Source: Methylophilaceae bacterium
GTDB lineage: Bacteria; Pseudomonadota; Gammaproteobacteria; Burkholderiales; Methylophilaceae
Reading direction: 5' to 3'
Assembly: GCA_947379975.1 (NCBI GenBank)
Contig: CANCPF010000005.1
Coordinates: 1 to 64,000 of the forward strand
DNA length: 64,000 nucleotides
The translations under genes were made by a program, and so were the position numbers. How positions within the stretch are numbered: the stretch's first letter is position 1; the number at the start of each line of letters is the position of its first letter. The notes under the pieces are model-generated. The model saw nothing but the letters and a program-made list of their open reading frames with translations. It had not been told where the DNA came from and did no database searches. This document shows positions 54,930-63,633 of the stretch, piece after piece.

Positions 54930-55139
54930 ATGAATTTTTCTTTCAGAATTTTAGCTGTCTTAGTTGCTTTGATGCCTTTGAATTCTATGGCAGGCTATGG
55001 TGACCCTTGGTATCTTGTATATCATGTTAGTGGTGGCACAATAAATCAAACGCTTGGTCCGTTTGGAACTCAGTTTGAGTGTACGGGCGCAAGATTGTCA
55101 CTTCCATTGGGAGCTGTATTTGTAGGATGTTTTCAGTAA
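54930..55139 (+). CDS. Small exported protein, element cargo
   Basis: This 69-residue product has a signal peptide (FRILAVLVALMPLNSMAG) and a mature part of about 47 residues with Gly, Pro and aromatic residues and two cysteines (FECTGA, VGCFQ) that could form a disulfide. It is the last gene before the right end of the element. A GGAG site lies eight to ten bases before the ATG. No homolog was recognised. Confidence 0.6.
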   Translation: MNFSFRILAVLVALMPLNSMAGYGDPWYLVYHVSGGTINQTLGPFGTQFECTGARLSLPLGAVFVGCFQ

Positions 55140-55206
55140 CGTTAAATTGTAAATAGCTGTCATTCATTTTTTAATTTTTGAATGTGATTTATTGCAAGGG
55201 GAGTGA

Positions 55207-55278
55207 TTTACGGGTTTTTGTGGGTAGGTGGATACAGTAAATATACATATAAATATCTGAACCTACCCCCCCCGTAAA
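55207..55278. repeat. Nested inverted repeat near the right end of the element
   Basis: Outer arms TTTACGGG (55207-55214) and CCCGTAAA (55271-55278) enclose inner arms GGGTAGGT (55222-55229) and ACCTACCC (55261-55268), with a 31-base AT-rich loop. It could form a long hairpin, or be an origin or operator. It lies 115 bases before attR. Confidence 0.7.
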
Positions 55279-55320
55279 GGTTAGGTTGTATGGGGTTTTT
55301 AAAATGCAGAGAAATAAAAT

Positions 55321-55344
55321 ACGTATAAAAATACGTATAAAAAT
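55321..55344. promoter_or_regulatory. Right-end tandem CGTATAAA boxes
   Basis: The 12-base unit ACGTATAAAAAT occurs twice in direct order. Its CGTATAAA core equals the boxes in front of the integrase gene, so it is probably a right-arm integrase or accessory-protein site. Confidence 0.6.
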
Positions 55345-55392
55345 AAATATATAAGTCTTTAGATTCCGCTATATATAGGATTTTAGCATAAC

Positions 55393-55425
55393 TTCGAGTC
55401 TCTCCGTCACCAGTTAATCGTTCTT
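55393..55425 (+). other. attR: right attachment site
   Basis: TTCGAGTCTCTCCGTC is followed directly by ACCAGTTAATCGTTCTT. Both blocks are identical to the tRNA 3' end, but the GGC before ACCA is missing. It marks the right boundary of the element. Confidence 0.85.
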
Positions 55426-55675
55426 CTTCGTCTAATGAAAATCCAAAAAATCTGCAGCTTGAATCAATGGCGTTTAGCAGGACGTTTTTTTATAAATTGA
55501 CTAGCTTTAGTAATATTTCATGTTAGTTTGGATGTTTTTGCCTTATCTCCCGCTTTAAAATTATGATTTTCCAAAAATTCCTCTCGTATTTATAACGCGC
55601 ACAAAACTAGTTAATTTAAGGGATATTTCACTTAGATTCGGGTAAAATGTCGATTTAATTGCTCAGAACTTACTC

Positions 55676-58600
55676 ATGATCAGTCTTCGCGGTAGCTCAG
55701 CGCTTTCTCCTTTTCGCCTAGAAAAAATTCTTGCGACTTTAAAAACTTCAGCGCCGCAAATTAGCCATCTGCAGGGTGATTTTTGGCATTTTGCTTGGAG
55801 CGATGCCGATTTAAGCGCTAGCCAGCAAGAAACCTTACAAAAAATCCTGACTTACGGCCCCAAAATGACAGGCAATGCGGCAGATGAAGCGCCGGTTGGA
55901 GAGTTGTTCTTAGTGATTCCTCGCCCCGGTACTATTTCGCCTTGGGCTTCTCGTGCGACCGATATTGCTAAGCATTGTGGCTTGCCTAGCGTGCAACGTA
56001 TTGAGCGCGGCATTGCTTATTATGCGAGTAAAAAAGATAAGTCACCTTTGACTGATGCTGAAAAGTTAGCGGTTAAGGCAGCGATTCATGATCGCATGAC
56101 AGAGGCTGTTTTTGCCAGTTTAGAGGATGCCGCAGCGCTTTACCACAAGGCAGAGCCAGTGCCATTGAGTACGGTTGATGTTTTGGCTGGCGGTCAGGCT
56201 GCGCTTAATCAAGCCAATGCTGAATTAGGTTTAGCGTTGTCGCCCGATGAAGTTGATTATTTAGTTGAGAATTTTACCAAAATTGGCCGTAATCCTTCTG
56301 ATGTTGAGTTGATGATGTTTGCACAGGCCAATTCTGAGCATTGTCGCCATAAGATTTTTAATGCTGATTGGGTGATTGATGGCGTAGCGCAAGCACAATC
56401 ATTATTTGGCATGATTCGTAATACACATAAATTGCATCCGGGCAAAACTGTAGTAGCTTATTCAGATAACTCTTCTATTGTGGCTAGTGGCGCGGTGGGC
56501 GAAAAAACCAAGCGTTTTTATCCGCAAGCAGATGGCGCTTATGGCTTTATCGAAGAAGAAATGCATTATTTGATGAAAGTGGAAACGCATAATCATCCAA
56601 CGGCAATTTCCCCATTTGCCGGCGCGGCAACGGGCGCTGGCGGCGAGATTCGTGATGAAGGTGCAACCGGCAGCGGCTCTAAACCTAAAGCGGGTTTAAC
56701 TGGTTTTTCAGTGTCTAACTTGCATGTGCCGGGCTTTGAGCAACCTTGGGAGCAATCTTACGGCAAGCCGGCACGCACTGCATCACCGCTGCAAATAATG
56801 ATTGATGGACCATTAGGCGGCGCGGCTTATAACAATGAATTTGGTCGGCCGAATATTGCTGGTTATTTCCGTACTTTTGAACTTGAAACAGCCGGCGAAG
56901 TGCGCGGTTATCATAAGCCAATTATGTTGGCCGGTGGCGTGGGCAATATCTCGGCTAAACATTCTAAAAAGAATCCGATTCCAGCAGGCGCTGCTTTAGT
57001 GCAATTGGGCGGCCCAGCCATGCTGATTGGTCTTGGCGGTAGCGCTGCTTCTAGTATGGATACTGGTAGCAATATCGAGAATTTGGATTTCGATTCTGTG
57101 CAACGCGGTAATCCTGAATTAGAAAGACGTGCGCAGGAAGTGATAGACCGTTGCTGGCAGCTTGGCGATAACAACCCCATTTTAAGTATTCATGATGTAG
57201 GCGCGGGCGGTATTTCTAACGCTTTCCCTGAACTTGTTAATGATGCCGCCGTTGGTGCGACTTTTCAGTTGCGTGATGTACACAATGAAGAACCCGGCAT
57301 GTCGCCGCGTGAGCTTTGGAGCAATGAGGCGCAAGAGCGTTATGTAATGGCGATTGCGCAGGAAGATTTGCCACGTTTTAAAGCGATTTGTGAGCGCGAG
57401 CGTTGTCCATTTGCCGTAGTCGGCATTGCGACAGAAGAGCGTCATTTAACGGTAGCTGATAGCCATTTTGATAACAAGCCAGTAGACATGGATTTATCCG
57501 TATTGCTTGGCAAGCCGCCAAAAATGACGCGTGATGTAAAAAGTGCAACGCGACAATTGAGTGCCTTTGACACAAGTAAAATTGATTTAAAAGAGGCTGC
57601 CGCCCGCGTATTAAGATTGCCGGGTGTAGCGGATAAAACATTTTTAATCACCATTGGTGATCGCTCAGTGACTGGCTTAGTTGCACGCGAGCAAATGGTT
57701 GGCCCTTGGCAAATTCCAGTGGCTGACGTTGCGGTAACGCTTGCTGGCTACGAAACTTATAAAGGCGAAGCCTTTGCCATTGGTGAAAAAGCGCCGCTTG
57801 CGCTAGTGAACGCGCCAGCTTCAGGCCGCATGGCTATAGCTGAATCTATTACTAATATCGCCGCGTGTTTGATTGATGATTTAAGTGATTTGAAATTGTC
57901 CGCTAACTGGATGGCGCCAGCCGGACATGCTGGCGAAGATGCAGATTTGTTCGATACCGTAAAAGCCGTCGGCATGGAGCTTTGTCCACAGCTAGGAGTT
58001 AGTATTCCAGTGGGCAAAGATTCCATGAGCATGAAAACCGTGTGGAATGATGATGGCGTTAATAAAGCGGTAACTTCGCCAATTTCATTAGTGGTGACGG
58101 CTTTTGCGGAAACATCGGATGCGCGTAAAACACTAACACCACAACTGCAAATGAATGTGCCGAGTAAATTGATTTTGATCGATCTTGGTGCTGGTAAAAA
58201 TCGCATGGGTGGTTCTAGCCTAGCGCAGGTTTACGGTGCGGTGGGTGATGTTGCGCCAGATGTTGATGATGCGCAGCAATTGAAGCACTTCTTTAACACG
58301 ATTCAGCAATTGAATAAATCTGGCAAACTATTGGCGTATCACGATAGATCTGACGGTGGTTTATTCACGACATTGCTGGAAATGAGCTTTGCCGGTCATT
58401 GCGGCTTGCAGGTAGATGTTTCTGCTTTAAGTCAGCAGGCAGACATTGCCAGCGTGTTATACAACGAAGAGTTGGGCGCTGTGATTCAAGTTGAAGCGCA
58501 ACATGCAGTGGCAATTGCAACGCAATTCAACGGCTTAGCACACGTGGTAGCCGATGTTGTAGCCGGCAATCAGATTGAAATCAAACAAAATGGCAGTGTA

Positions 58601-59596
58601 GTATTTAGCGATACACGCATTAATTTGCATCGTATGTGGTCAGAAACCACTTACCAAATGCAAAAGCTGCGTGACAATCCGATATGCGCACAACAAGAAT
58701 ATGACCGTATTTTAGATGACAGTAATCGCGGCTTATTTTCTGAGCCTAGTTTTGATATTAGTGAAAATATCGCTGCGCCTTATATTAATGCGGGCGCACG
58801 TCCCAAAATGGCGATCTTACGCGAGCAAGGTGTGAACGGCCATGTGGAAATGGCGGCTTCGTTTGATCGTGCAGGTTTTGCTACTTTCGATGTACACATG
58901 AGCGACATTATTGCCGGACGCGTATCGCTAAAAGACTTTGCTGGCGTAGTCGCTTGTGGTGGTTTTTCTTACGGCGATGTTTTAGGTGCGGGTGAAGGTT
59001 GGGCTAAATCGATTTTATTTAATGCACGTGCACGCGATGAGTTTTCAGCATTCTTTGAGCGTGGTGATAGCTTTGCTTTAGGTATTTGTAACGGCTGCCA
59101 AATGATGAGCAATCTGCGCGAGCTTATTCCGGGCGCGGCGCATTGGCCACATTTTGTGCGTAATAAATCAGAGCAATTTGAAGCTAGATTGGCGATGGTA
59201 GAAGTTTTAGAGTCGCCTTCATTGTTCTTTAATGGCATGGCTGGCAGCAAAATGCCAATTGCAGTTGCGCATGGTGAAGGTTTTGCGGAGTTTTCTTTAG
59301 GTGCTTCTAAAGAACCTTCTGAGCAAACTACAGTCAATGAATTAATAGCTAAAAACTTAGTAACGATGCGCTTCATCGATAACGCATCATTACCAACGAC
59401 TAGCTATCCGTTTAATCCAAACGGTTCGCCGCAAGGCGTAACTGGATTAACCAGCACAGATGGGCGTTTTAGTATTATGATGCCACATCCGGAACGGGTA
59501 ATTCGTAATGTGCAAAACACATGGCAGGCGTGTGGAGACGCTGAGAATAGCCCTTGGATGCGTATGTTCAGCAATGCAAGACGTTTTATTGGTTAG
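55676..59596 (+). CDS. purL: Phosphoribosylformylglycinamidine synthase (single-chain PurL)
   Basis: This catalyses the fourth step of purine synthesis, using glutamine and ATP. The 1306-residue protein is the large, single-chain form. An N-terminal domain is followed by the linker and two AIRS-type halves (ETHNHPTAISPFAGAATGAGGEIRDEGATG is the ATP-site stretch). The C-terminal glutaminase domain has the nucleophile cysteine in ALGICNGCQMMSNL and its His-Glu pair in MPHPERV. It lies about 250 bases after attR. Confidence 0.97.
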   Translation: MISLRGSSALSPFRLEKILATLKTSAPQISHLQGDFWHFAWSDADLSASQQETLQKILTYGPKMTGNAADEAPVGELFLVIPRPGTISPWASRATDIAKHCGLPSVQRIERGIAYYASKKDKSPLTDAEKLAVKAAIHDRMTEAVFASLEDAAALYHKAEPVPLSTVDVLAGGQAALNQANAELGLALSPDEVDYLVENFTKIGRNPSDVELMMFAQANSEHCRHKIFNADWVIDGVAQAQSLFGMIRNTHKLHPGKTVVAYSDNSSIVASGAVGEKTKRFYPQADGAYGFIEEEMHYLMKVETHNHPTAISPFAGAATGAGGEIRDEGATGSGSKPKAGLTGFSVSNLHVPGFEQPWEQSYGKPARTASPLQIMIDGPLGGAAYNNEFGRPNIAGYFRTFELETAGEVRGYHKPIMLAGGVGNISAKHSKKNPIPAGAALVQLGGPAMLIGLGGSAASSMDTGSNIENLDFDSVQRGNPELERRAQEVIDRCWQLGDNNPILSIHDVGAGGISNAFPELVNDAAVGATFQLRDVHNEEPGMSPRELWSNEAQERYVMAIAQEDLPRFKAICERERCPFAVVGIATEERHLTVADSHFDNKPVDMDLSVLLGKPPKMTRDVKSATRQLSAFDTSKIDLKEAAARVLRLPGVADKTFLITIGDRSVTGLVAREQMVGPWQIPVADVAVTLAGYETYKGEAFAIGEKAPLALVNAPASGRMAIAESITNIAACLIDDLSDLKLSANWMAPAGHAGEDADLFDTVKAVGMELCPQLGVSIPVGKDSMSMKTVWNDDGVNKAVTSPISLVVTAFAETSDARKTLTPQLQMNVPSKLILIDLGAGKNRMGGSSLAQVYGAVGDVAPDVDDAQQLKHFFNTIQQLNKSGKLLAYHDRSDGGLFTTLLEMSFAGHCGLQVDVSALSQQADIASVLYNEELGAVIQVEAQHAVAIATQFNGLAHVVADVVAGNQIEIKQNGSVVFSDTRINLHRMWSETTYQMQKLRDNPICAQQEYDRILDDSNRGLFSEPSFDISENIAAPYINAGARPKMAILREQGVNGHVEMAASFDRAGFATFDVHMSDIIAGRVSLKDFAGVVACGGFSYGDVLGAGEGWAKSILFNARARDEFSAFFERGDSFALGICNGCQMMSNLRELIPGAAHWPHFVRNKSEQFEARLAMVEVLESPSLFFNGMAGSKMPIAVAHGEGFAEFSLGASKEPSEQTTVNELIAKNLVTMRFIDNASLPTTSYPFNPNGSPQGVTGLTSTDGRFSIMMPHPERVIRNVQNTWQACGDAENSPWMRMFSNARRFIG

Positions 59597-59691
59597 TGTT
59601 TTTTGAATCAATAAATTGTTAGATAAGTGTCTATTAGGTAATCAGTTTTTTAATAAGTACAAATTAAACTTAATAAATGGGGTAGAAAATA

Positions 59692-60189
59692 ATGAGCATT
59701 AAATTTTTTAAAATGTTGTTGGCAGTAGTAGTTTTAGGTTTTTCTATCAATACAATGGCGGCGACACAGCTTACCGATGATCAATCTGTTGAATTTACTG
59801 ATGCGGTTGGTAAAGGCGATATGAAACTAATTAAAAAATATATCGAAAGCGGAGTGGATGTAAATGCCACTTATTTTGCTTGGTCTCCAGTGCAAATGGC
59901 TGCTACTAAGGGCCAATTTGAAGCAGTTAAATATTTAGCTGAAAAAGGTGCCAATTTAAACTATCAGCACCCAATGACAAAAATGACGGCCTTCCATTTA
60001 GCGGCTTATGATGGTTTTGATAAAATCGTTAAATATCTGGCTGAACATGGTGCTGATGTGAATATCAAAATGCGTGCGGATGTTGATATCATTCGTGTAG
60101 TACGTGATACTGGCAATATTAAAATGGTCGATTTACTAACGTCTTTAGGTGTTAAAAATGATGGCTGTCAAGACGAGAAGTGCTTGTAA
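59692..60189 (+). CDS. Periplasmic ankyrin-repeat protein
   Basis: A signal peptide (FKMLLAVVVLGFSINTMAA) is followed by about three ankyrin repeats (WSPVQMAATKGQFEAVKYLAEKGANLN; TAFHLAAYDGFDKIVKYLAEHGADVN), a protein-interaction fold. The 165 residues end with two cysteines (GCQDEKCL). A GGGGTAG site lies upstream of the ATG. It begins a run of exported proteins that includes a cytochrome and a sulfide dehydrogenase, but its partner is unknown. Confidence 0.85.
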   Translation: MSIKFFKMLLAVVVLGFSINTMAATQLTDDQSVEFTDAVGKGDMKLIKKYIESGVDVNATYFAWSPVQMAATKGQFEAVKYLAEKGANLNYQHPMTKMTAFHLAAYDGFDKIVKYLAEHGADVNIKMRADVDIIRVVRDTGNIKMVDLLTSLGVKNDGCQDEKCL

Positions 60190-60252
60190 TAATATAAGTC
60201 ATTGTCGATGTAATAAATTCAAGTTTGTTTAAACTAAGATCAATTTTTTAGA

Positions 60253-60690
60253 GTGCCAACTTTGAAAACTCTTTGCCATCTTACGTTTTTCATGTTTACG
60301 GTTATTGGGCTTTTTAGTCCAATAACTGTAAATGCTGATGCCTCCAGTACTGATTCAACAGCTGTTGATTCAAAAAGCACTAATTCAATAAGTACTTCAG
60401 CTATATTGTTACACACCAGAAGCTTAGCTGCTTCATGCGCTGCGTGTCATGGCACTAAAGGTAATAATGTCAGCGATACGGCAAAACTTGCAGGTATTGA
60501 TAAAGCAGATTTTCTTGCAAAAATGATCGCATTTAAATCTGGTGAGCGTGCCGCAACGGTAATGCATCACCATGCAAAAGGCCTAAGTTTGCAGGAAATA
60601 AATAATTTAGCTGACTACTTCACTAAACAAGTCATTCATCCGCAGGCAGTCTTAATGCCACAGAATTTATCAGCAAGCGCTACAAATTAA
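60253..60690 (+). CDS. Monoheme cytochrome c (possible FccA-like partner)
   Basis: This periplasmic class I cytochrome of 145 residues has a signal peptide ending at about VNADA, the heme motif CAACH in AASCAACHGTKG, and a possible axial methionine in VMHHHAKGLS. It starts with GTG (a TTG three codons later is possible) and is 30 bases before an FCSD flavoprotein gene. In flavocytochrome c sulfide dehydrogenase the cytochrome subunit is encoded beside FccB, so this is probably its electron acceptor. Confidence 0.85.
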   Translation: MPTLKTLCHLTFFMFTVIGLFSPITVNADASSTDSTAVDSKSTNSISTSAILLHTRSLAASCAACHGTKGNNVSDTAKLAGIDKADFLAKMIAFKSGERAATVMHHHAKGLSLQEINNLADYFTKQVIHPQAVLMPQNLSASATN

Positions 60691-60720
60691 TCATCACTAT
60701 TAATTAAGCCAAAATCAATC

Positions 60721-62019
60721 ATGCACATAAATCGCCGTAATTTTGTGAAGTTAGCTAGTTTTGGTCTTGGTTTAAGCTTAGTCAATAGCAGCTTTAGTGC
60801 TTTTGCCAGGGCTAGCAAGCCGCCTATTGGTCGGGTGGTAATTATTGGTGGTGGTTATGCTGGAGCCGCTGCTGCTAAATATTTACGCATGTGGAGTTTG
60901 GGCGGTATTGAAGTGGTTGTGGTAGAAAAAAATAAGCAATTTGTTTCGTGTCCACTAAGTAACTTAGTCCTTGGCGGCAGTAAAACAATTAACGATTTAA
61001 CCTTTGGCTATGACATGTTGAAAGATAACCATGGCATTAAATGGGTGCAAGATGAAGTTACTGCTATTGATGTGACGGCTAAGAAAGTTACTATGTTGCG
61101 TGGCAGTTTGAGCTACGACAGATTAATTATCGCACCAGGGGTTGATTTTATTTACGATGATTTGCCGATGTTGGCTAGCGCCGAAGCAAAACAGCAAGTA
61201 CCTCACGCTTGGAAAGCTGGTTGGCAAACAGTTAATTTGCATCAGCAATTAGCTGCAATGACTGATGGCGGTGTGTTTGTAATGAACGTGCCTAAAGCGC
61301 CATACCGTTGTCCACCAGGGCCTTATGAGCGCGCTGCACAAGTAGCTTTTTATCTCAAAAATAATAAGCCAAAGTCTAAAGTCATCGTGCTGGATGCCAA
61401 TACAGAAATAATCTCTAAAAAGGGCTTATTCACTAAAGTTTTTAATGAAATGTATGCCGGTATGATTGATTATCGACCAAATAATACTTTGGTGGATATC
61501 GACCTTTCGACTAAAACCGTTAAAACGGAATTCGATACTGTTCGCGCAGATGTGCTTAATATTATTCCTCCGCAACGTGCGGGTAAGCCGGCGCAAATAA
61601 CCACGATTAACGGCCAGCTTATTGGACTTAATAATATTGATAAGCGTTGGTGCGAAGTTGATTTTTTAACATATGAATCTAAATTAGCGGCGAACGTACA
61701 TGTGATTGGGGACGCGGTTTCTGCTGCATTGCCTAAATCTGCACACATGGCTTCTAACCAAGCAAAAATCTGCGCAAATGCGATAGTGCAGTTAATGGCA
61801 GGCCAAGCGCCTGATCCGGAGCCAGTATTCGCCAATACATGTTATAGCTATGTCACGGATAAATCAGCCATGCACGTAGCCAATGTCTATCGCTATGATG
61901 CAGTAAAAAAGATCATGGTGCCAGCTGAGGGTGGCGGAGTTTCTGCCAGTCCAAGCGAAAAAGAGGGCGCTTATGCGGTTGCCTGGGCGCAAAATATTTG
62001 GGCGGATACCCTGACTTAG
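60721..62019 (+). CDS. fccB: FccB/SoxF-type sulfide dehydrogenase flavoprotein
   Basis: This periplasmic flavoprotein oxidises sulfide and passes electrons to cytochrome c. A twin-arginine signal (NRRNFVKLASFGLGLSL) is followed by the FAD-binding GRVVIIGGGYAGAAAAKYL. Cys77 in VSCPLSNLV corresponds to the flavin-linked cysteine of FccB, and Cys197 (PYRCPPGPYE) with Cys374 (ANTCYSYV) to the redox disulfide. The C-terminal domain includes HVIGDA. The 432 residues fit. In a methylotroph this would remove sulfide or use it as an extra electron source. Confidence 0.9.
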   Translation: MHINRRNFVKLASFGLGLSLVNSSFSAFARASKPPIGRVVIIGGGYAGAAAAKYLRMWSLGGIEVVVVEKNKQFVSCPLSNLVLGGSKTINDLTFGYDMLKDNHGIKWVQDEVTAIDVTAKKVTMLRGSLSYDRLIIAPGVDFIYDDLPMLASAEAKQQVPHAWKAGWQTVNLHQQLAAMTDGGVFVMNVPKAPYRCPPGPYERAAQVAFYLKNNKPKSKVIVLDANTEIISKKGLFTKVFNEMYAGMIDYRPNNTLVDIDLSTKTVKTEFDTVRADVLNIIPPQRAGKPAQITTINGQLIGLNNIDKRWCEVDFLTYESKLAANVHVIGDAVSAALPKSAHMASNQAKICANAIVQLMAGQAPDPEPVFANTCYSYVTDKSAMHVANVYRYDAVKKIMVPAEGGGVSASPSEKEGAYAVAWAQNIWADTLT

Positions 62020-62057
62020 TCATCGGGCTACAGGCAAACCTGCCAGAAAAATTTTAG

Positions 62058-62828
62058 ATGCCAAATATTGTTTTAATTATAGGTAGTGCTCCAGATGCAA
62101 TAACAGCGAATAGCTGGCATAAAAGTACTTTTCGCAACATAGTGGCTATTAATAACGCATGGAAAGTACGAGGTGATTGGGATTATTTAATTCATCCTGA
62201 AGACTTTCCTTTAGCCAATAGGCCGCAAGCTGTTTCTGCTAAGCAAAATATTATTGCCGCCGATGAGTATGTACCAATCCAAAATTCCTATGGTGGTTTT
62301 GTATATGCGGGCGGCACCATGGCGTTTACTTCCGCTTACTGGGCCTTAGGTGCTTTAAAACCTGACATATTGGCATTTGTTGGCTGTGATATGGTGTATC
62401 CCACAAGTGGCGCAGCGACGCATTTTTATGGAACAGGCGCTTCAGATCCACTAAGAAACGACATTACTTTGCAATCGTTGGAAGCTAAATCAACTAGATT
62501 ATTTTATTTGGCAGCACAACAGCAATGCCTGTGTTTAAACCTATCAACGGCTGATCAATCTAGAATGGTGTTTCCGCGAGTTTCTATTGCAGCGCTTGAG
62601 CAGTTTAATCAGCAAGATTATCATCAGCATACTGACCTTGTTAGTCAAATGTTTGATTTAACACCTATTGAACTAGCGATGAAGCGTGAGCAGGCTTATG
62701 GATTTTATGTAGAATCAGGTCGCTACTGGGAGAATTTAGAGACTATTTGCGCTGTAAAACTGTCTGAATTAGATGGTTTATGGCTAAACGGACTGGTTTC
62801 TAGACATAACGCCCCAATATATAAATGA
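62058..62828 (+). CDS. Uncharacterised protein, possibly glycosyltransferase-like
   Basis: This 256-residue cytoplasmic protein has no signal peptide. It shows an N-terminal GSAPDA motif, INNAWKVR, DYLIHPEDFP, a glycine-containing GGTMAFTSAYWALGAL stretch and DILAFVGCDMVY followed by THFYG. This layout faintly resembles DUF115 or GT42-type sugar transferases, in which a GSGV/GxxM helix precedes a hydrophobic strand ending in Gly-x-Asp. It is 38 bases after fccB. The function is unknown and the comparison is weak. Confidence 0.55.
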   Translation: MPNIVLIIGSAPDAITANSWHKSTFRNIVAINNAWKVRGDWDYLIHPEDFPLANRPQAVSAKQNIIAADEYVPIQNSYGGFVYAGGTMAFTSAYWALGALKPDILAFVGCDMVYPTSGAATHFYGTGASDPLRNDITLQSLEAKSTRLFYLAAQQQCLCLNLSTADQSRMVFPRVSIAALEQFNQQDYHQHTDLVSQMFDLTPIELAMKREQAYGFYVESGRYWENLETICAVKLSELDGLWLNGLVSRHNAPIYK

Positions 62829-62853
62829 GTTAATCCTAAGTCAGGAGATTGTT

Positions 62854-63423
62854 ATGAAATTTACGATTAGAATTATTACCAGCTTATTAATTGCCATGCT
62901 CGCTATCTCCACCAATAGCCAAGCAGCAGAGCCGCAAGCAAAGACCTTGCTGTATATCAGCCCCAATGATTACAACTACAGCGTACATTTATTACATCCT
63001 TACTATGATTATTGGTTTGAGCAGGGACCATTAGTCCAGCCTGTAGCATTAGCTGCTCTTAAAGAGAAGTTTGGTGACGTGGGATTATGTAAAGCTAACG
63101 AAATGGCCGATACGATTATTAAAATTAAACCATATCTATTTTATAATCCGCAGTTGCAGGTTTATCACAGCAAGCTCGTAGCCACAGTTTATTCAGGGAA
63201 CGGCCATTTGTATGGTACTTATGTCGGCGAGGCGCAACAACAAGGTTTTATTAGTGTTGATATCGGGACTAAATCACATATCACTAAAGCTTATGTAGCG
63301 GCCATGCAGCAGTTAATGACGAAGTTGCCGTTAAATCAGGCCGCTGTTGAAGCCAAACTTGAAACCAAGTTACCCTGCGCTATGATAGGAGCACAGGGTG
63401 AGGCTCGTGTTAATTTGTATTGA
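62854..63423 (+). CDS. Secreted protein of unknown function
   Basis: This 189-residue protein has a signal peptide (IRIITSLLIAMLAISTNSQA, cleaved before AEPQAK), two cysteines in the mature part (GLCKAN and LPCAM) that may form a disulfide, and many Tyr and Gln residues. A strong CAGGAG site precedes the ATG. It lies 25 bases after the previous gene and may be co-transcribed with it. No domain was recognised. Confidence 0.7.
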   Translation: MKFTIRIITSLLIAMLAISTNSQAAEPQAKTLLYISPNDYNYSVHLLHPYYDYWFEQGPLVQPVALAALKEKFGDVGLCKANEMADTIIKIKPYLFYNPQLQVYHSKLVATVYSGNGHLYGTYVGEAQQQGFISVDIGTKSHITKAYVAAMQQLMTKLPLNQAAVEAKLETKLPCAMIGAQGEARVNLY

Positions 63424-63584
63424 AATAGATTGTAATAGAGGGTTAAATCTAGTCGTAAATAGTTCGGAAAGTAATATTTAGAACCAGACCCTTGTCTATT
63501 TGTTATGACGGTATTCAACTTAGTGCAATTACTCTTTACAAGTGTTATTCGCTCGGCAATTTAAACTCGCAACAATTTAATTTC

Positions 63585-63625
63585 TTAAAATTTAATCTCC
63601 TAAAATTTAACCCACAAAATTTGAA
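63585..63625. repeat. Imperfect short AT-rich repeats before the last gene
   Basis: The core AAAATTTAA occurs two times, with a degenerate third copy, at about 15-base spacing just upstream of the next start codon. It may be low-complexity DNA or part of a promoter region. Confidence 0.4.
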
Positions 63626-63633
63626 AGCATATT

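Larger units (their letters stand above)
50183..55425 (+). mobile_element. Integrated element of about 5.2 kb at tRNA-Leu
   Basis: The element runs from the tRNA 3' end to its duplicate. It carries, in order, a tyrosine integrase, an AlpA-type regulator, a polymerase-motif protein, a minus-strand exported protein, a SHOCT lipoprotein and a small exported protein, plus repeated CGTATAAA boxes at both ends. The DNA is visibly more AT-rich than the flanking genes and uses non-ATG starts. No structural phage genes, conjugation genes or relaxase are present. It therefore looks like a small satellite-like element or integrative plasmid remnant that would need a helper to transfer. Confidence 0.85.
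55140..55675. other. Right end of the element and former tRNA-downstream region
   Basis: No gene is seen in these 536 bases. They hold a nested inverted repeat (55207-55278), two tandem CGTATAAA boxes (55322-55341) and attR (55393-55425). From 55426 on, the DNA was probably next to the tRNA before integration, and it should contain the purL promoter; no convincing -35/-10 pair was identified. Confidence 0.6.

Noticed and set aside
50183..55425. Prophage remnant
   Set aside because: No capsid, tail, terminase or lysis gene was recognised; a satellite-like element fits better.
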